Positions 31,840-44,500 of a DNA stretch of 64,000 nucleotides are shown here, piece after piece. The DNA comes from Xenopus tropicalis (Eukaryota > Chordata > Amphibia > Anura > Pipidae): NCBI RefSeq assembly GCF_000004195.4, contig NC_030685.2, positions 52,962,016 to 53,026,015 on the forward strand. The letters run 5' to 3'. Numbering within the stretch: the first letter of the stretch is position 1; each line of letters begins with the position of its first letter. The notes under the pieces were generated by a model. It made no database searches. It saw nothing but the letters and a program-made list of their open reading frames with translations, and was not told the DNA's origin. Both the position numbers and the translations under genes were made by a program.

Positions 31840-33086
31840 ATGTTTATAGTCCTCTTATGGGGGGATTATTAAAACCCTAGCACCTGGATACTTTATTGTT
31901 TTTTTTTGTATATATAATTTTTTGGCAAGGATATTCTAGCCAGGAGTGCCCTCCATTTCTCTAAATCACAGATTAGCCTTGCCAGATTGTCGGGGTTTTT
32001 CAGAAATGCTGGGCTGTGGCGTGGGGGAGGATGTTATAAAAAAATGATTGTGCAGTCCCCCATTTTTAGTCATACGGACACATTCCTACCAATTATAGCA
32101 CCATGTCAGTATCACTTAAAAATGCGAAAAAAGGTTTATCTAGCTGCCTAAAGTGACAAGTAGCCCATTGGCCACCCTCTTTTGAAATCACAACAGCACA
32201 TAATAGCCACCAATATTTTCCTAAAAAAGCTGCAAAGTGCAGAAGGCAATTGCTGGATGTAATATTACCCTACAACCAATTTGTTTTTTAAATGTGCTGT
32301 ATCTGAGGCTCCATGTAATAAGATTATAATTGGAGGGTTTGTTTACCATTCTGTCCATCACCAAGTACTGTGCCAGACTTTGTAAAATAACCACATTCCA
32401 GCCACAGCATTCTTGTCCCTAACCCCAAGGAATTTCCCTCCCCCAACATATGAAACTCTCATTCATCCAAACTTAAGGCAGTTTAGCAGGGAATGGGTTA
32501 AGCAGTAAGTTCCTAAAATGTTGCATCTACAGTTCTGCTCAAATAAGCCAAACCCTATGCGCAGTTTCACAAGGATACATTTATACTAATTGGTAATAAT
32601 AGGAAAACATGCTGTATGAACTACGCTTGGCAATTGCATTTGATCTCACACTTACATAATACTACAGAATATGCGAATATTTCCCTATTATATCTATGTA
32701 TATATATTTTAATGCATATACATTCATATTTGATATATGCAGAAAATATTGATGTATATTAAGCATTATTATACTGTATAAAATAGTGATAATGTAGCTA
32801 AACTTCTGTGAATCAATTTAGGCATCACAAATCAGTAACCAATTAAATCAGTTTGCAGAAAGTTAGGCAAGTGAATTTATTTCCCTGCAGTTTTCGCAAT
32901 ACATAAAAGCAAAACTTGCCAGGAATTTTGTTAATTATGTACTGGAAGATCTGCAGGAAAATAAGCTGGATGCTGCCCTAGATTAAATGTCTTTCCAAGC
33001 ACAAAATCTGAAAGCAAAAGTAACAGGGCATTGATCAAATACAAACATTCTTTTCTGATCTGATTGACTGGTACAATAAGTCTTAC

Positions 33087-33200
33087 CTGGAGCTGAGGAT
33101 TCACAGAAAACAGACAGAGTGGAATACAGAGGCAATGCAGAGAAGGAGACAGAACTATCTGGGAAGTTTAGGAGCAAAGTCGAACCCAAGTGTTAGAGCG
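33087..33200 (-). other. Candidate 5-prime untranslated exon of spats2l
   Basis: On the minus strand a non-repetitive block ends at a consensus donor (CTCCAG then GTAAGA, donor at 33086-33085) and contains no long open frame. It lies 5.6 kb upstream of the first recognised spats2l coding exon, in the right orientation. It could be a first or second noncoding exon. No TATA box or CpG cluster supports it, and the upper boundary is a guess. Confidence 0.25.
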
Positions 33201-33894
33201 AATAGACAGAAGAAGTGGGAGGACTCTGTTGCTGTTAGAATGAGTTAAGAGGTTGGCTGAAAGTAGCTGATTTATTTCAGTGTCCTCATATAACCCTGGA
33301 AAGAATATAGTGGGAGAAAGATCAAGCACAGCCTGTATTATCCAAGGGCCTCCCAAAAATATCCACCCAAATACAACACTCTGTTTCTATTTTTTGAAGC
33401 ACCCTGAAGCTGTGCATGCACCATGGCAGCTCTACAAAAGCACAATACTTTTCACAAAACATTTTTTTTCCAAGTCCCAACTAATACGCCCATTGCAGCT
33501 CTAATCTACCTTTCATATCTGCCCCCAAGTCAGAGTTATTCTCACAACACAGAAAACCTGTAACATTTTACAGCTTCAAAAAGAGAAGGTGCAGAAGAAC
33601 TGATATACAGCTACAAAGGAGGATTAATTTTACATTTTAATTTAATAACATTTAAACACTGAAAATACATTTTTTATTTATTTTGTTTGTATCTGTTCAT
33701 CTAGCAGCTATAAATAAACTATTTCATGGCTACAAATATCCAATTTTATACACCAAAGATTTGCACTCTGTATTGTTCTGTAGAGAGTGATGAACAGCAT
33801 TTGATCTGTTTATCTTCCTGTGTAAGAGCTAAACCCATTGTGAGAAAAGGGAAATCATTTCAAATTAAAATTATTTGCTTAAAATGGACTTTAT

Positions 33895-33965
33895 GTTATA
33901 TGGCCTTCCCATAATTCAGAACTATATGGATAATGTGTTTTCAGATAAGGGATCCTGTACCCGTA
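33895..33965. mobile_element. Fragment of the GGATCCCATACCTG element
   Basis: GGCCTTCCCATAATTCAGAA and AGATAAGGGATCCTGTACCC resemble the right end of the element at 2718-3025, more diverged. Confidence 0.55.
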
Positions 33966-34626
33966 TTATAAGGATCAGATAACTCATAGGCGAATTTTCA
34001 ATAAGGTTAGGCCTCCCCAAACCTGCTTGGCACCTTAAAAAAACCTCACTCTGTTTCTGCACAATGGACATAATGGACACTTTCTTCCATTCCTGCAAGA
34101 TACAGTTCTATTGTAATAACTGCACTCTGATTGGATCCTTCTTTCTGGGCTAATCCAATTAAAGCACAGCTCTCTTGACAGACAGTAAAATTGCCCAATC
34201 AAGGCACAGGTATTGTCAGGGCTGGGGAAATATTACAAACTAAAGGCACTACAGAAATAGACTGATAAGAAGGATCTGCAGGCTGTAACCTTTACCGAAG
34301 AACCTCACCAACTCTGAACTTTTGCTGCAGATTTCGTCCCACTCCCACGGGTACTATACTGTATATGTTCTAAAGGCTCAATCACTAGCTAAAATTAAAT
34401 AGTTTTTCACCTGGCATCTATAATATCTCTATTACCCATGCTCCAGTCCTAAACTAACTCTTTTCCTATGAAAAAGCTAATTGTGCTTTTATATATTTTT
34501 TTTAGTTGTTGTTGTTTTTTTGCACTTACTTTTTTCACACTTTTGTTAATTTATAGTTATAGTGGAGCCCTCATGAGACTGCATAGCTGGGAAACAAACC
34601 AATTTTGTGTATTAGTGCCAGTGTTA

Positions 34627-34963
34627 GGGCTCTGGCACACGGGGGAGATTAGTCGCCCGCGATTAACTCCCTGTTCGCGGGCGACTAATCTCCCCGACTT
34701 GCCTACCCCTGCCATCCCACCGGCGAACATGTAAGTCGCCGGCGGGATGGCAGACGCGGCGGGCCGATTTCCGGAAATCGCCGAAAAAGACTCGCGAGTC
34801 TTTTTCGGCGATTTGCGCTAAATCGCGCCGCCGTGTCTGCCATCCCGCCGGCGACTTACATGTTCGCCGGAGGGATGGCAGGGGTAGGCAACTCGGGGAG
34901 ATTAGTCACCCGCGAACAGGGAGTTAATCGCGGGCGACTAATCTCCCCCGTGTGCCAGAGCCC
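34627..34963. mobile_element. TTA-flanked MITE (PIF/Harbinger-like), copy 2
   Basis: A 337-bp near-perfect foldback, termini GGGCTCTGGCACACGGGGGA / inverted copy, flanked by TTA at 34624-34626 and 34964-34966. Its centre is a palindrome around AAAGACTCGCGAGTCTTT. This is the longest and most symmetrical of the three copies. Confidence 0.9.
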
Positions 34964-35558
34964 TTATAGTGCCAGCGCCTGAATATCTGCTATCAGTACC
35001 CACTGCATCTCACTGCATATAATGTGCTGGCTTTGTAAATACAGACTGAATCTCACTGTCTATGATGTGCCTGGGATGTCAGTACCGCTGCTCTTTTCTC
35101 TATAAAACTAAAACACATTTAAGCTAACTGATCACAAACACAAATGGACAGAGAACCCCTCACATGTATGAATACTTTTACAGTCTAAATATTTTAGGTT
35201 AAAACAGCACTCTCATCTGCGCTTTTGCACAGTCCCTAGTGGATACCACTAACACTCACATTAGCTTTAGGTCACTCTATGTATGGCCTGTTTTTAGCCT
35301 CTCCAAACTAAAAATTCACCCTCTACCTATGCTTATAGGTTTTGTGTATTAAATGTAGAAATCAAACTCCGCCCTGTTTTAATCAGACCACAGCCTCTGT
35401 TCTACCCTGTTATGGGTTATAGTATTATAATATGCAGCCAGGGACTATAATACACAGCTTGGAAATCATATTTACACTATTATATTAAGCTTTCTAGCAT
35501 ATTATTCCGTTTCGTAGTGAAATCTGTGGGCACAGCTAAAAAGAAAGCTATATACAAT

Positions 35559-35745
35559 CATTATGCTTTCTTTATATAGTACCAACATGTTACACAGTGC
35601 TTTACAGAAACTTTTTTTTATCATTCACATCTGTGCCAGTGGAACTTACAATCTGAGGTCCCTAAACCATTCACAAAACTCCAACACTAGAAACTGTACA
35701 AAAGTAAAGCTGCTTTATAGAGAAATTGTGACTTATCCACATTAG
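35559..35745 (-). mobile_element. L2-type LINE/SINE 3-prime fragment, minus strand
   Basis: Read on the minus strand: AGATTGTAAGTTCCACTGGC, then AAAGCACTGTGTAACATG and ACTATATAAAGAAA, the same 3-prime signature as at 9941-10171 in the opposite orientation. Confidence 0.6.
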
Positions 35746-36709
35746 CACAGACTAGTACATTTCTCCACTAGTGAATTTTGGTTATAATGTTGGCAATATA
35801 TGTTCCTAATATTGCAAACTGACTGGACAAAGTAAATTTATTTGATTTTACCCCTAGGAAATTCTGTCTTTGTGGCTGTCATGAACTGCTAAAAACAAGC
35901 CTCTTAGCTAGATGTTCAATATAGAACATTCATATTATTACTGTAGCGTTTAGGTAGAGGACCCAGAAAATGTAGTTAAATTCAAGAGTCACAATGGCTG
36001 CAAACGTATTTTGGATTTGGAATAACTGGACTCAGAAACCAAGATTTTTTTTTTTTCTTAAGCTCTGCAAGCTTTTGGAACATTCTGTGCGTACCTGAGC
36101 AGCTGGCGAATGAAAGAAATCTTTGTGCCTACAGGGAAACACATTTTTTCATACTTAAGATAAACCCCCCAAAAAGGCATGAATATGTCTTTTAAAGGGA
36201 TGCAGTGAATGAATCATCAGTATGTGAATGACTGGACACAACTGGAAGAATTCAGCATCTCCATGCTCCCTTAACCCTTTGTGGCTTTCAGATGAAGCTA
36301 AAACAACAGCCCGTTTCAGCTGCAGGGTTCTGTACAGGGTTTGTAAAAGAAAGGTTTCATAGACAAGCAAAACACTTCTGCAGATCAAAAACTAAATTGT
36401 TCAAAATGTCTAGCTATGTAGGGCAAAGAATCATGGGACCTTCTGACCCTGCTGCTGTCTGAGGCAGCAGACCTGATGCCACCCTCCCCTCCACATACCT
36501 GTGCTCTGCACTAAACAGTCACACTTTTTCTTAAAAATATAAAAAAAAAAAAATTCAGCTTATTACTGACCCTGGTAAAGTGATGCCCCAGGCGGCACTG
36601 TAAAGAATAAACAAAGTTACCTGAGAAAGGGCTGAATGGCCCTACTAGTAAAGTAAAATACATGGGAAAGTATGCATGAACAAAACTCATCATAGGGATT
36701 CAAGTGGAG

Positions 36710-37062
36710 GTTTTTGTTTTTAAAAAAAAAAAATCAGAATAAAAAAACCATAGTCAAATAAAACCTTAAAACACTGACTACCTCGAACTGAATACCTCCT
36801 TATTTTTGTGTCATTTTTGATGGGTCCCAAAGTTAAAAAAAAAAATTTGAAAAACTCAAACTGACTATTTTTGCCTAAATTTTAAAATTGTTTCTGTTGA
36901 CTTACATGACCTTGTGAGCTTTTAGATGCTGAAGTTTTACATTTGCGGTTTTTTTTGCTTACTAAGTTTTGAAAATCCAAATTTTTTACCCATTATTTAA
37001 ATTCATGATTTAGAACTTGAATCAAGAAAGAAATGCAAACCTTGATAAATCTGCCCCTTTAG
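36710..37062. mobile_element. AT-rich MITE-like block
   Basis: Very AT-rich DNA ending CTTGATAAATCTGCCCC, the same terminus as several frog MITEs here (11410, 55915). The left boundary and inverted arms are only roughly visible (CAAATTTGAAAAACTC-like motifs). Confidence 0.4.
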
Positions 37063-37841
37063 AATTGGACAGTGCTGAAGTACCACTATTTTGACCAAAA
37101 AACAAAAGAGAATAAAACAATAAGGATAGCTAGTAGTTATTAGTCTAATGCAAATAGAATTGCTTTATAGTCTTAAAAACATTTCAACACTCATCCTTGA
37201 GGCTTCTTCAGTATAACTAAGGGGTAGAGAATTCCCAGCATTCACCAACATCAAAAAATTCACAAAAATTAAATGAACCAAACACTAGCCTTCTGCCCTG
37301 TTTTGCCATCTTGTTTTATGTACTCTGTAGTTCTTGTGTAGGCTTGGGTCGGACACATGCAAAATAGAGCAATTCTAGCATACTGAGCATGTGCCTACCA
37401 CAAAGTAGCAGACTGGACCAGGGGAAAAGGTTCAAGCTTGGCACCCCCTAATGAGCTAACCTTTCCTTGTCCTTTAAATTCCTCTACTAAAATCTGCAGC
37501 AGTTAAGAGTCATTACATTGACCAATTATGGATTATTTAGAGAGAGACTCTTCTCTCTCATCATCCCTTTGCCACGGTCAACACAATAAATACTTTGGAA
37601 TTATTACTTAACTAATTAAACCTCCCCATACAAAAAAGCAATATAGAAGCAACCATGCATAAAGGTAAAAGTACAGATAAATATGTGCATATTTACATTA
37701 ACAGTAGCATAAAACCTTATTATAGGGCATCTTTTTAAAACAAAGTGACATTATGGCAATCAAACTAAAATGTATGGGTATATAAGTAATTCTGAATGAT
37801 TTTCATGATGGGTTAAACAAAATCTAAGATATATCTCATTC

Positions 37842-38178
37842 AAAGGGGTGGTTCAATTTAAAGTTAACTTTTAGTATGTTATAAAATGGCTAATTCTAAG
37901 CAACTTTTTAATTGGTCTTCATTATTTTTGTTTTATAGTTTTTGAATGATGTGCCTTCTTCATCTGACTCTTTCTAACTTTCAAAAATAAACTACTGTCC
38001 TGTGCAGCTACAATTTTTTTGTTACTTTTTATTGTTTATCTTTCTATTCAGGTCCTCTCCTATAAATATATCAGTCTCTCATTCAAACCACTCCCTGGTT
38101 TACTAAGGTAAATCATACCAGATAACTGCTGCACACAATAAAAAATAAAAAATTAAGACCAATTGCAAATTGTATCAG
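37842..38178 (+). mobile_element. Frog dispersed repeat (AAAGGGGTGGTTCA), copy 1
   Basis: AAAGGGGTGGTTCA then TTAACTTTTAGTATGTTATA, ATAGTTTTTGAATGATGTGCC and CTATTCAGGTCCTCTCC match the copy at 53751 and, from memory, a very common Xenopus repeat. The right end is truncated at about 38178. Confidence 0.75.
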
Positions 38179-38519
38179 CTCTCACTTATGGAATTAAGAG
38201 CACATAAATAAGGTCTTCCTGAAAAAATATTAAAATTGTAGAGCTACAATATAATTAGGATATTTTTTTTCCTTTAATAGTTTATTTTCATAGCCTGTAC
38301 TTTTTGGGTACAAAACATAACATTTTAGGAATTTAAAACCCCTGCTGGTTACTTAAAAAAATAGCCACTTTGACATAATAGACTGGCAAGCATGTCTCTG
38401 CCAATAATCGCTAAAGTGGGGATAAAATTACCTCACCTTTTTTCTGGTTCATTGTTTAGATAAAATAATAACTTGCTCTCTGTCAATGGAATTAGATCCC
38501 AAAAACAGTCTATAAGATG

Positions 38520-38525
38520 TTTATT
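38520..38525 (-). promoter_or_regulatory. AATAAA overlapping the tyw5 stop codon
   Basis: On the minus strand the last Glu codon, the TAA stop and the next base spell AATAAA. If used, the 3-prime UTR would be very short. Other AATAAA hexamers occur further downstream in AT-rich DNA, for example near 38281, so this one may be incidental. Confidence 0.2.
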
Positions 38526-41500
38526 CATAGTTAGTACTGTAGGCTTTTGCCTGCACACGTAAAACCATTCTCCTTGCATAGAAGTCCCTGTACTCCTCTG
38601 GAAGCTCCTCCAGTGTTTTTAAAGCCCGGTCTAAGATCTGCATTGCTCTGGAGGCAGCAGAGGGATCTTTGTTTCCATAAGTGTCTGTTTTATCATAGCA
38701 CTGAGAAGGCAGGTGTTTCCAAAAGACATTCACTCCGACTCCAAAGCCAACTGCAACTGTATTGTGAAACCAAAGGGCTGCAACATAAAACAGAATATAG
38801 TTTATTTGGTCAGTCATTGCAGAAATATTCTAATAAATTATTCAGCCCTATTGTTTCTGCATTCTTAACAGAGTAAACATGTCCATCAAAGTATACTAGG
38901 GGACTATCCTGTGGAAGTAAACTGTACATTTTTTGCGCACAAGTAAATAACACCTGCAGTAATAAAACAAGTCTTACAAATAATAATGTGTACACATGCA
39001 GAAGAACAAGTTTAGGTGCTGAGAAGCCCTGATAGTCATGAAGTCATGATTTAGCCATGACATGCAAATAAAACAGGAAATAAAGGGGCCTGCCCAGTAG
39101 TACTTTATGCCTGAGCTTCCTTTCAGCATGTCCTGCGGGCAGGGTCAGCCCAGTACATTTATTTGAACCCCTGCCTGTGCGAACTAACACCAGTGTACAC
39201 TACTACAATACATTTCTATGGCTTTCCACTGTTTTAGGATATTTAACACGTATATTGTAATGCTACACAACTTTTGGGCATCAAACTATAGAAAAATATA
39301 GAATTACACAGGTTATAATGATATATACCTAAATTTTACTAAAAACACTATAAGTGTTATTTACTTTCCCTGGGATACAAGAGCATGGCCCTTAGTGCCT
39401 GTCTAACAAATACTTGCTCTCTGGGGAATGCTATAATTCACAGAGGTGACAAACACACAGACGTGCCGCAATACCTAAAGTTAAGAATGCAGTGGGCAAA
39501 GAGCAAGAAAATTGCCCATCAGACCATTTTTTTGCACTTTGCATACTGTGTTCCGTAACGTAAATTACCCCTTATATGATTATATTTTCCTAGTTGCACT
39601 TGTAATATTGGTTTACATGATTCAAATGGAAGCTCATATTCACTTAATACATTTTTAATGTTGCCAAATTCCAAAAATTCGATTTCTGGTCATAGCATAC
39701 TGCCACAGATTTTTTTCTAGTTTGCTGGATGGGCAATTGCCCCTCCATTGACCTGAATGGTAACTCTTCTGGACACTGTTGGTACACACATAGGTTAGGA
39801 AGTTATTGACCAGAAAGCTTTTTAGGTATTTATTAAAGACATTATTTTCTGACCTGTGAATGCATATGCAAACCCAAAAGATTACCATTTAAGTCAATGG
39901 AAGTGCATTTGCAAGGCTTCTGCCATCCAGCCTAAAGGTTCCTCCTCTGCACTTATTTCCCTGTTTCCTATGCAATAGGGATAGGTGGGTATTGTTCACA
40001 TTCAAAGGGAAAAGCCATTGGTGTGTGACACTCACCTGGAATAAACAGGACATCTCCTGCTTCCAAATAACACTCATATCGCCTGGCATGTGAAAAAAGA
40101 GGATACTTGACCAAGTCTGTGTTATCCACATCTAAGACTTCAGATTTGTCACCTGTCCAGACAAGTTAGAAAGCGTTAGCATTTGTATGGGTGCCACATT
40201 ATAACCCCCTGAATCATTTTGAACTCTATTCAAACATGAATCACAGGCGCATGCATAAAGTTATTATTTGTGCCACATACAAATCTGAAGTACAAAAGTT
40301 TATATGCACACAGCAACATCAATACCAGGGCCAGCCACTGGGTGTCAGACTACAGGCCTTTTAAATAATTAACGGTTGCTTGAGCAGCAGTGATGGAATT
40401 AATTCTTCATACCTGATAAATATAAATATGGTGCATCTCGAGGACTGTATAACACAACTCTCTTCTTTCCAGTCACCTGAATAAGCAAGTTATCCATCAC
40501 CTGAAAGCATATGTGCCAGTGCATGAGCAAATAAATATAGGAATAAATTGCTCAAAACAATTAGCTTATTGCCACATACTGAAATATAGATAGGGGGAGA
40601 CTTGATATCTTTTTTCAGTCTCCTAGCTAAAGCTACTTGCCTAAAATGTATCAATTCTGCAGTCCAACCAGGGGCCAGCTGTAGTTTCTCCCAAATGGAG
40701 TAAGGGTGAGCTCAGCTGGCAGCTCCAGACAGAATCTTTTTGGCAGGTTTGAAACAGGCTTAAATGTAGATCACGCTTTTAAAAAAACAAACAAAAAAAA
40801 ACCAGATGCCTACATCATAATGTGTCCAAAGCTGCAGGCCTGGGGAGCTTATGCGGAAGACACTGGAGAAAAACTGATCCTTCTCAAAGAACTCTGGTAT
40901 CTGGATATCTGTGGCAAGGTGAGGAAACTGTTTACTGATGTCAGCAATATCCTGCATATGGACAAACAGATTTATCAATAGACAACTGATAATAACACAT
41001 AGGAGAGATCTTAAGACATGTAACATTAAGAGCTTTACTAGCTGAAGGACACTAACCAAATGCTGGCTAAAGGGAACTTAAACCCAAAAAGTCTTAAAAA
41101 CTGCCTGCTATAGGACTAACAGAACAGTGTGTGAAACTCACAATTTGCTCACTATGCTTTTTCCACGTGACAGTAAATCTTCAGATTCTTTTAGTTGTCT
41201 GGGGGCACTCAAAGGCTACGTACAACATCTGCACAGTCTTCTTTTAAATATTGTCAGTTATAGGCTGCAAAGCCTTAAACATACTTTTTGCTTTTCAACT
41301 AATATTAACCTGTGCAGCACTAAGCAAAGAGGAAATAATAGGAGTGTCATCCCAGGGTTGTGCTGCAGAGAAGACTCCATACATGGTCCTGACAATGACA
41401 CAGTTTTACCGACCTATTACCATTATCTTTCCAATATAAATCAAAATATTCTACATGGTAACTATTGTTTACCTTGCGAGGATCTTCCCCCAAAGAACGA

Positions 41501-44500
41501 AGGTAATACTTTTCATTCTAGAAAAGAAAAGCAAAGTTTAGTAATGCTTTGTATTTTAATTGTAGTTTACTTTGTTTAGTATAACTGGCACCCAAATCCT
41601 GCAGCGAATACTGATAAGGAAAAAAGCAAACAAGAAGCTGTTGGAGAGCAGGAAACCTGGAGGTACATTTTTACACCTCTGCTTCAGTTAGACTGCCATA
41701 TGGCAAGAAGAGTAAAAGACAACTTTCATTTAGAGTCTTGCTTTAAAAACGAAAAGCTGAAAAGTCTAAATATTTCATAATTATTCAAATACAATGTACA
41801 AAATTAAGGGACACATAACTGATTGTTGATTAAATACTCATGATATGGAAAAACAGTTTGGATAAAGTGCAAAAAAATGTCCCATATGGCTTTTCTTACC
41901 CGCAGCGCACCATTTTCTCCCAAAATGCCAGGGTTTCCATGGGTAAAAAGATGTTCAAGTGAAATGTACAATGTCAAAAATGGTTACTCCTTGCTGGTTT
42001 AAACGTAAAATATAATCGCAAATATGAGTTTGGACTCACTTGTTTGCCGGGGTCTAATAATGATGTTTGTACATATATGATATAGTATATTTGATTGATA
42101 AAGTATATGTATTGCTCTGTTCAGTAAACACAGCAAGCCTGCTTTAATAAAGAGTAAAGGAGGCATCTGCCCAGGGTCCACTGATTTGAGGGGGACCATT
42201 ATGCCACAATGTTTTTAACTTTCCCCTCCATTCATACTCCCCTTGCTGCCGCTCACCTACTCACGCTGGCCGAGTTGACTCTTCAGTTCTTCAGCAACAA
42301 TCCAAGATGGCCTGTGTTCCACTGTGGAACGTGCAGCCATCTTGGATTTTTCACAGGTGTTTAGGCAAGCCAGGCAGAGAGAGAGCGAGCACCAAGTAGC
42401 ATGGGACTGGAGTACAAGTAAAGAAGAAAAATTTTGCTACTGTATGCTGCTTGTGCAAGTGTAGGTAATGCTTTTAATCTATCTACAGATCTTCGTAGCA
42501 TGTCTGGGCCTGCAAAGGCTAGTGTATTAGGTGGGAGCCTCCCTGGTATAGTGCTGATTTTTTGACTCGGCTCCAAATATCTCTATGATGCCTCTTTGTT
42601 GCAGATTTTATGTAGGAAGTTTAAGTGAGATATAAGCTAAGACATTATTTGCAGTCATAAAGACCAAGTCATTTTTATCAAAGCCCTGTCATAAAAAGGG
42701 GATGTTTTGCACATGCTCAGGATTTGCCTGAACCAAACTGGGCTGTTAATCCAACCAACAAACCCTCCTTTCTGCCAAAGGCACCTTATCCAAGAGGAAG
42801 TGGTCAACCACATCTTATCCCTACAAGTGGACCTACAGTGGATATAAAAAGTCTACACACCCCTGGTAAAATGTCAGTTTCCTGAAATGAGACAAAGATA
42901 AATCATTTCAGAACTTTTTCCACCTTTAATCTGACCTTTAAACTGTACCACTCAATTGAAAAACAAATTGAAATATTTTAGGTGGAGGGAAGAAAACCAA
43001 AGAAAAACTAAAATAATGTGGTTGCACAAGTGTGCACACCCTTAAACTAATACTTTGTTGAAGCACCTTTTGATTTTATTACAGCACAGTATGAGTCTAT
43101 CAGCATGGCACATTTTGACTTTGCAAGATTTGCCCACTCTTCTTTGCAGAAACACTCCAAATCTGTCAGATTGCGAGGGCATCTCCTGTGCACAGCCCTC
43201 TTCAGATCACCCCACAGATTTTCAATCTGATTCAGGTTTGGGCTCTGGCCGGGCCATTCCAAAACTTTAATCTTCTTCCGGTGAAGCAGTTCCTCCTCAT
43301 GTTCAGCTTTCTAGCAGAACCCTGAAGGTTTTATACCAATATTGACTGGTATTTGGAACTGTTCATAATTCCCTCTATCTTAACTAAGGCCCCAGTTCCA
43401 GCTGATGAAAAACAGCCCAAGCATGATGCTGCCACCACGTTTCACTGTGGGTATGGTGTTCTTTTGGTGATATGCAGTATTGTTTTTGCGCCAAACATAT
43501 TTTTTGGAATTATGGACAAAAAGTTCAACCTTGGTTTCATCAGACCATAACACCTTTTCCCACATGCTTTTGGGAGACTTGGATGTTTTTCTTCGTAAGA
43601 AAAGGCTTTCGTCTTGCCACTCTACCCCTTAGCCCAGAAATATGAAGAATACGGGAGATTGTTGTCACATGCACCACACAGCCAGTACTTGGCAGATATT
43701 CCTGCAGCTCCTTTAATGTTGCTGTAGGCCTCTTGGTAGCCTCCCTGACCAATTTTCTTCTCGTCTTTTCATCAATTTTGGAGGAACGTCCAGTTCGTGG
43801 TAATGTCACTGTTGCGCCATATTTTCTCCACTTGATGATGTCTTCACTGTATTCCATGGTATATCTAATGCACTGGAAATTCTTTTGTACCCTTCTCCTG
43901 ACATATCTTTTAACAATGAGATCCCTCTGATGCTTTGGAAGCTCTCTGTGGACCATGGCTTTTGCTGTTGGATGCGGCTAAAAAAATGTCAGGAAAGACC
44001 AACTAGAGCAGCTGAACTTTATTTGGGGTTAATCAGAGGCACTTTAAATGATGGCAGGTGTATGCTGACTCCTATTTAACATGATTTTGAATTTGATTGC
44101 TTTATTCTGAACACAGCTACATCCCCAGTTAGAAGAGGGTGTGCACACTTATGCAACCACATTATTCTAGTTTTTTTGGTTTTCTTCCCTCCACCTAAAA
44201 GATTTCAGTTTGTTTTCCATTTGAGTGGTAGTTTATAGGTCACATTAGGTGGAAAAAGTTCTGAAATGATTTACCTTTGTCTCTTTTTTGTACAGCACAG
44301 GAACCTGACATTTTACCAGGGGTGTGTAGACTTTTTATAGCCACTGTAGGTTTCCAGAAAATCTAGAGAAATCAGTCCAACAATGGTCCTAGGAACTCTA
44401 ACTTTGACCCACTGATAAATACGCTTCTAAAAATTCCATAGGAATAAACAGAGAGTGGGCAAATATTTTTGTAGTGATTTCATAATCACCCCTAATTGTA

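Larger units (their letters stand above)
27453..38520. other. 11-kb interval between spats2l first seen exon and tyw5
   Basis: Apart from the candidate UTR exon at 33087 and the repeats listed, no coding exon was recognised. The N-terminal spats2l exon should lie in this stretch if gene structure is conserved. Open frames of 130-150 codons at 30395-30899 overlap on both strands and resemble no known protein. Confidence 0.5.

Noticed and set aside
38810..38995. Minus-strand frame with hydrophobic start just upstream of the last tyw5 exon
   Set aside because: It lies in the intron before the final exon and is not part of TYW5; the preceding real exon is 40036-40152.
41127..41579. 150-codon plus-strand frame
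   Set aside because: It overlaps the true minus-strand tyw5 exon at 41473-41517 and intron sequence; no protein similarity.
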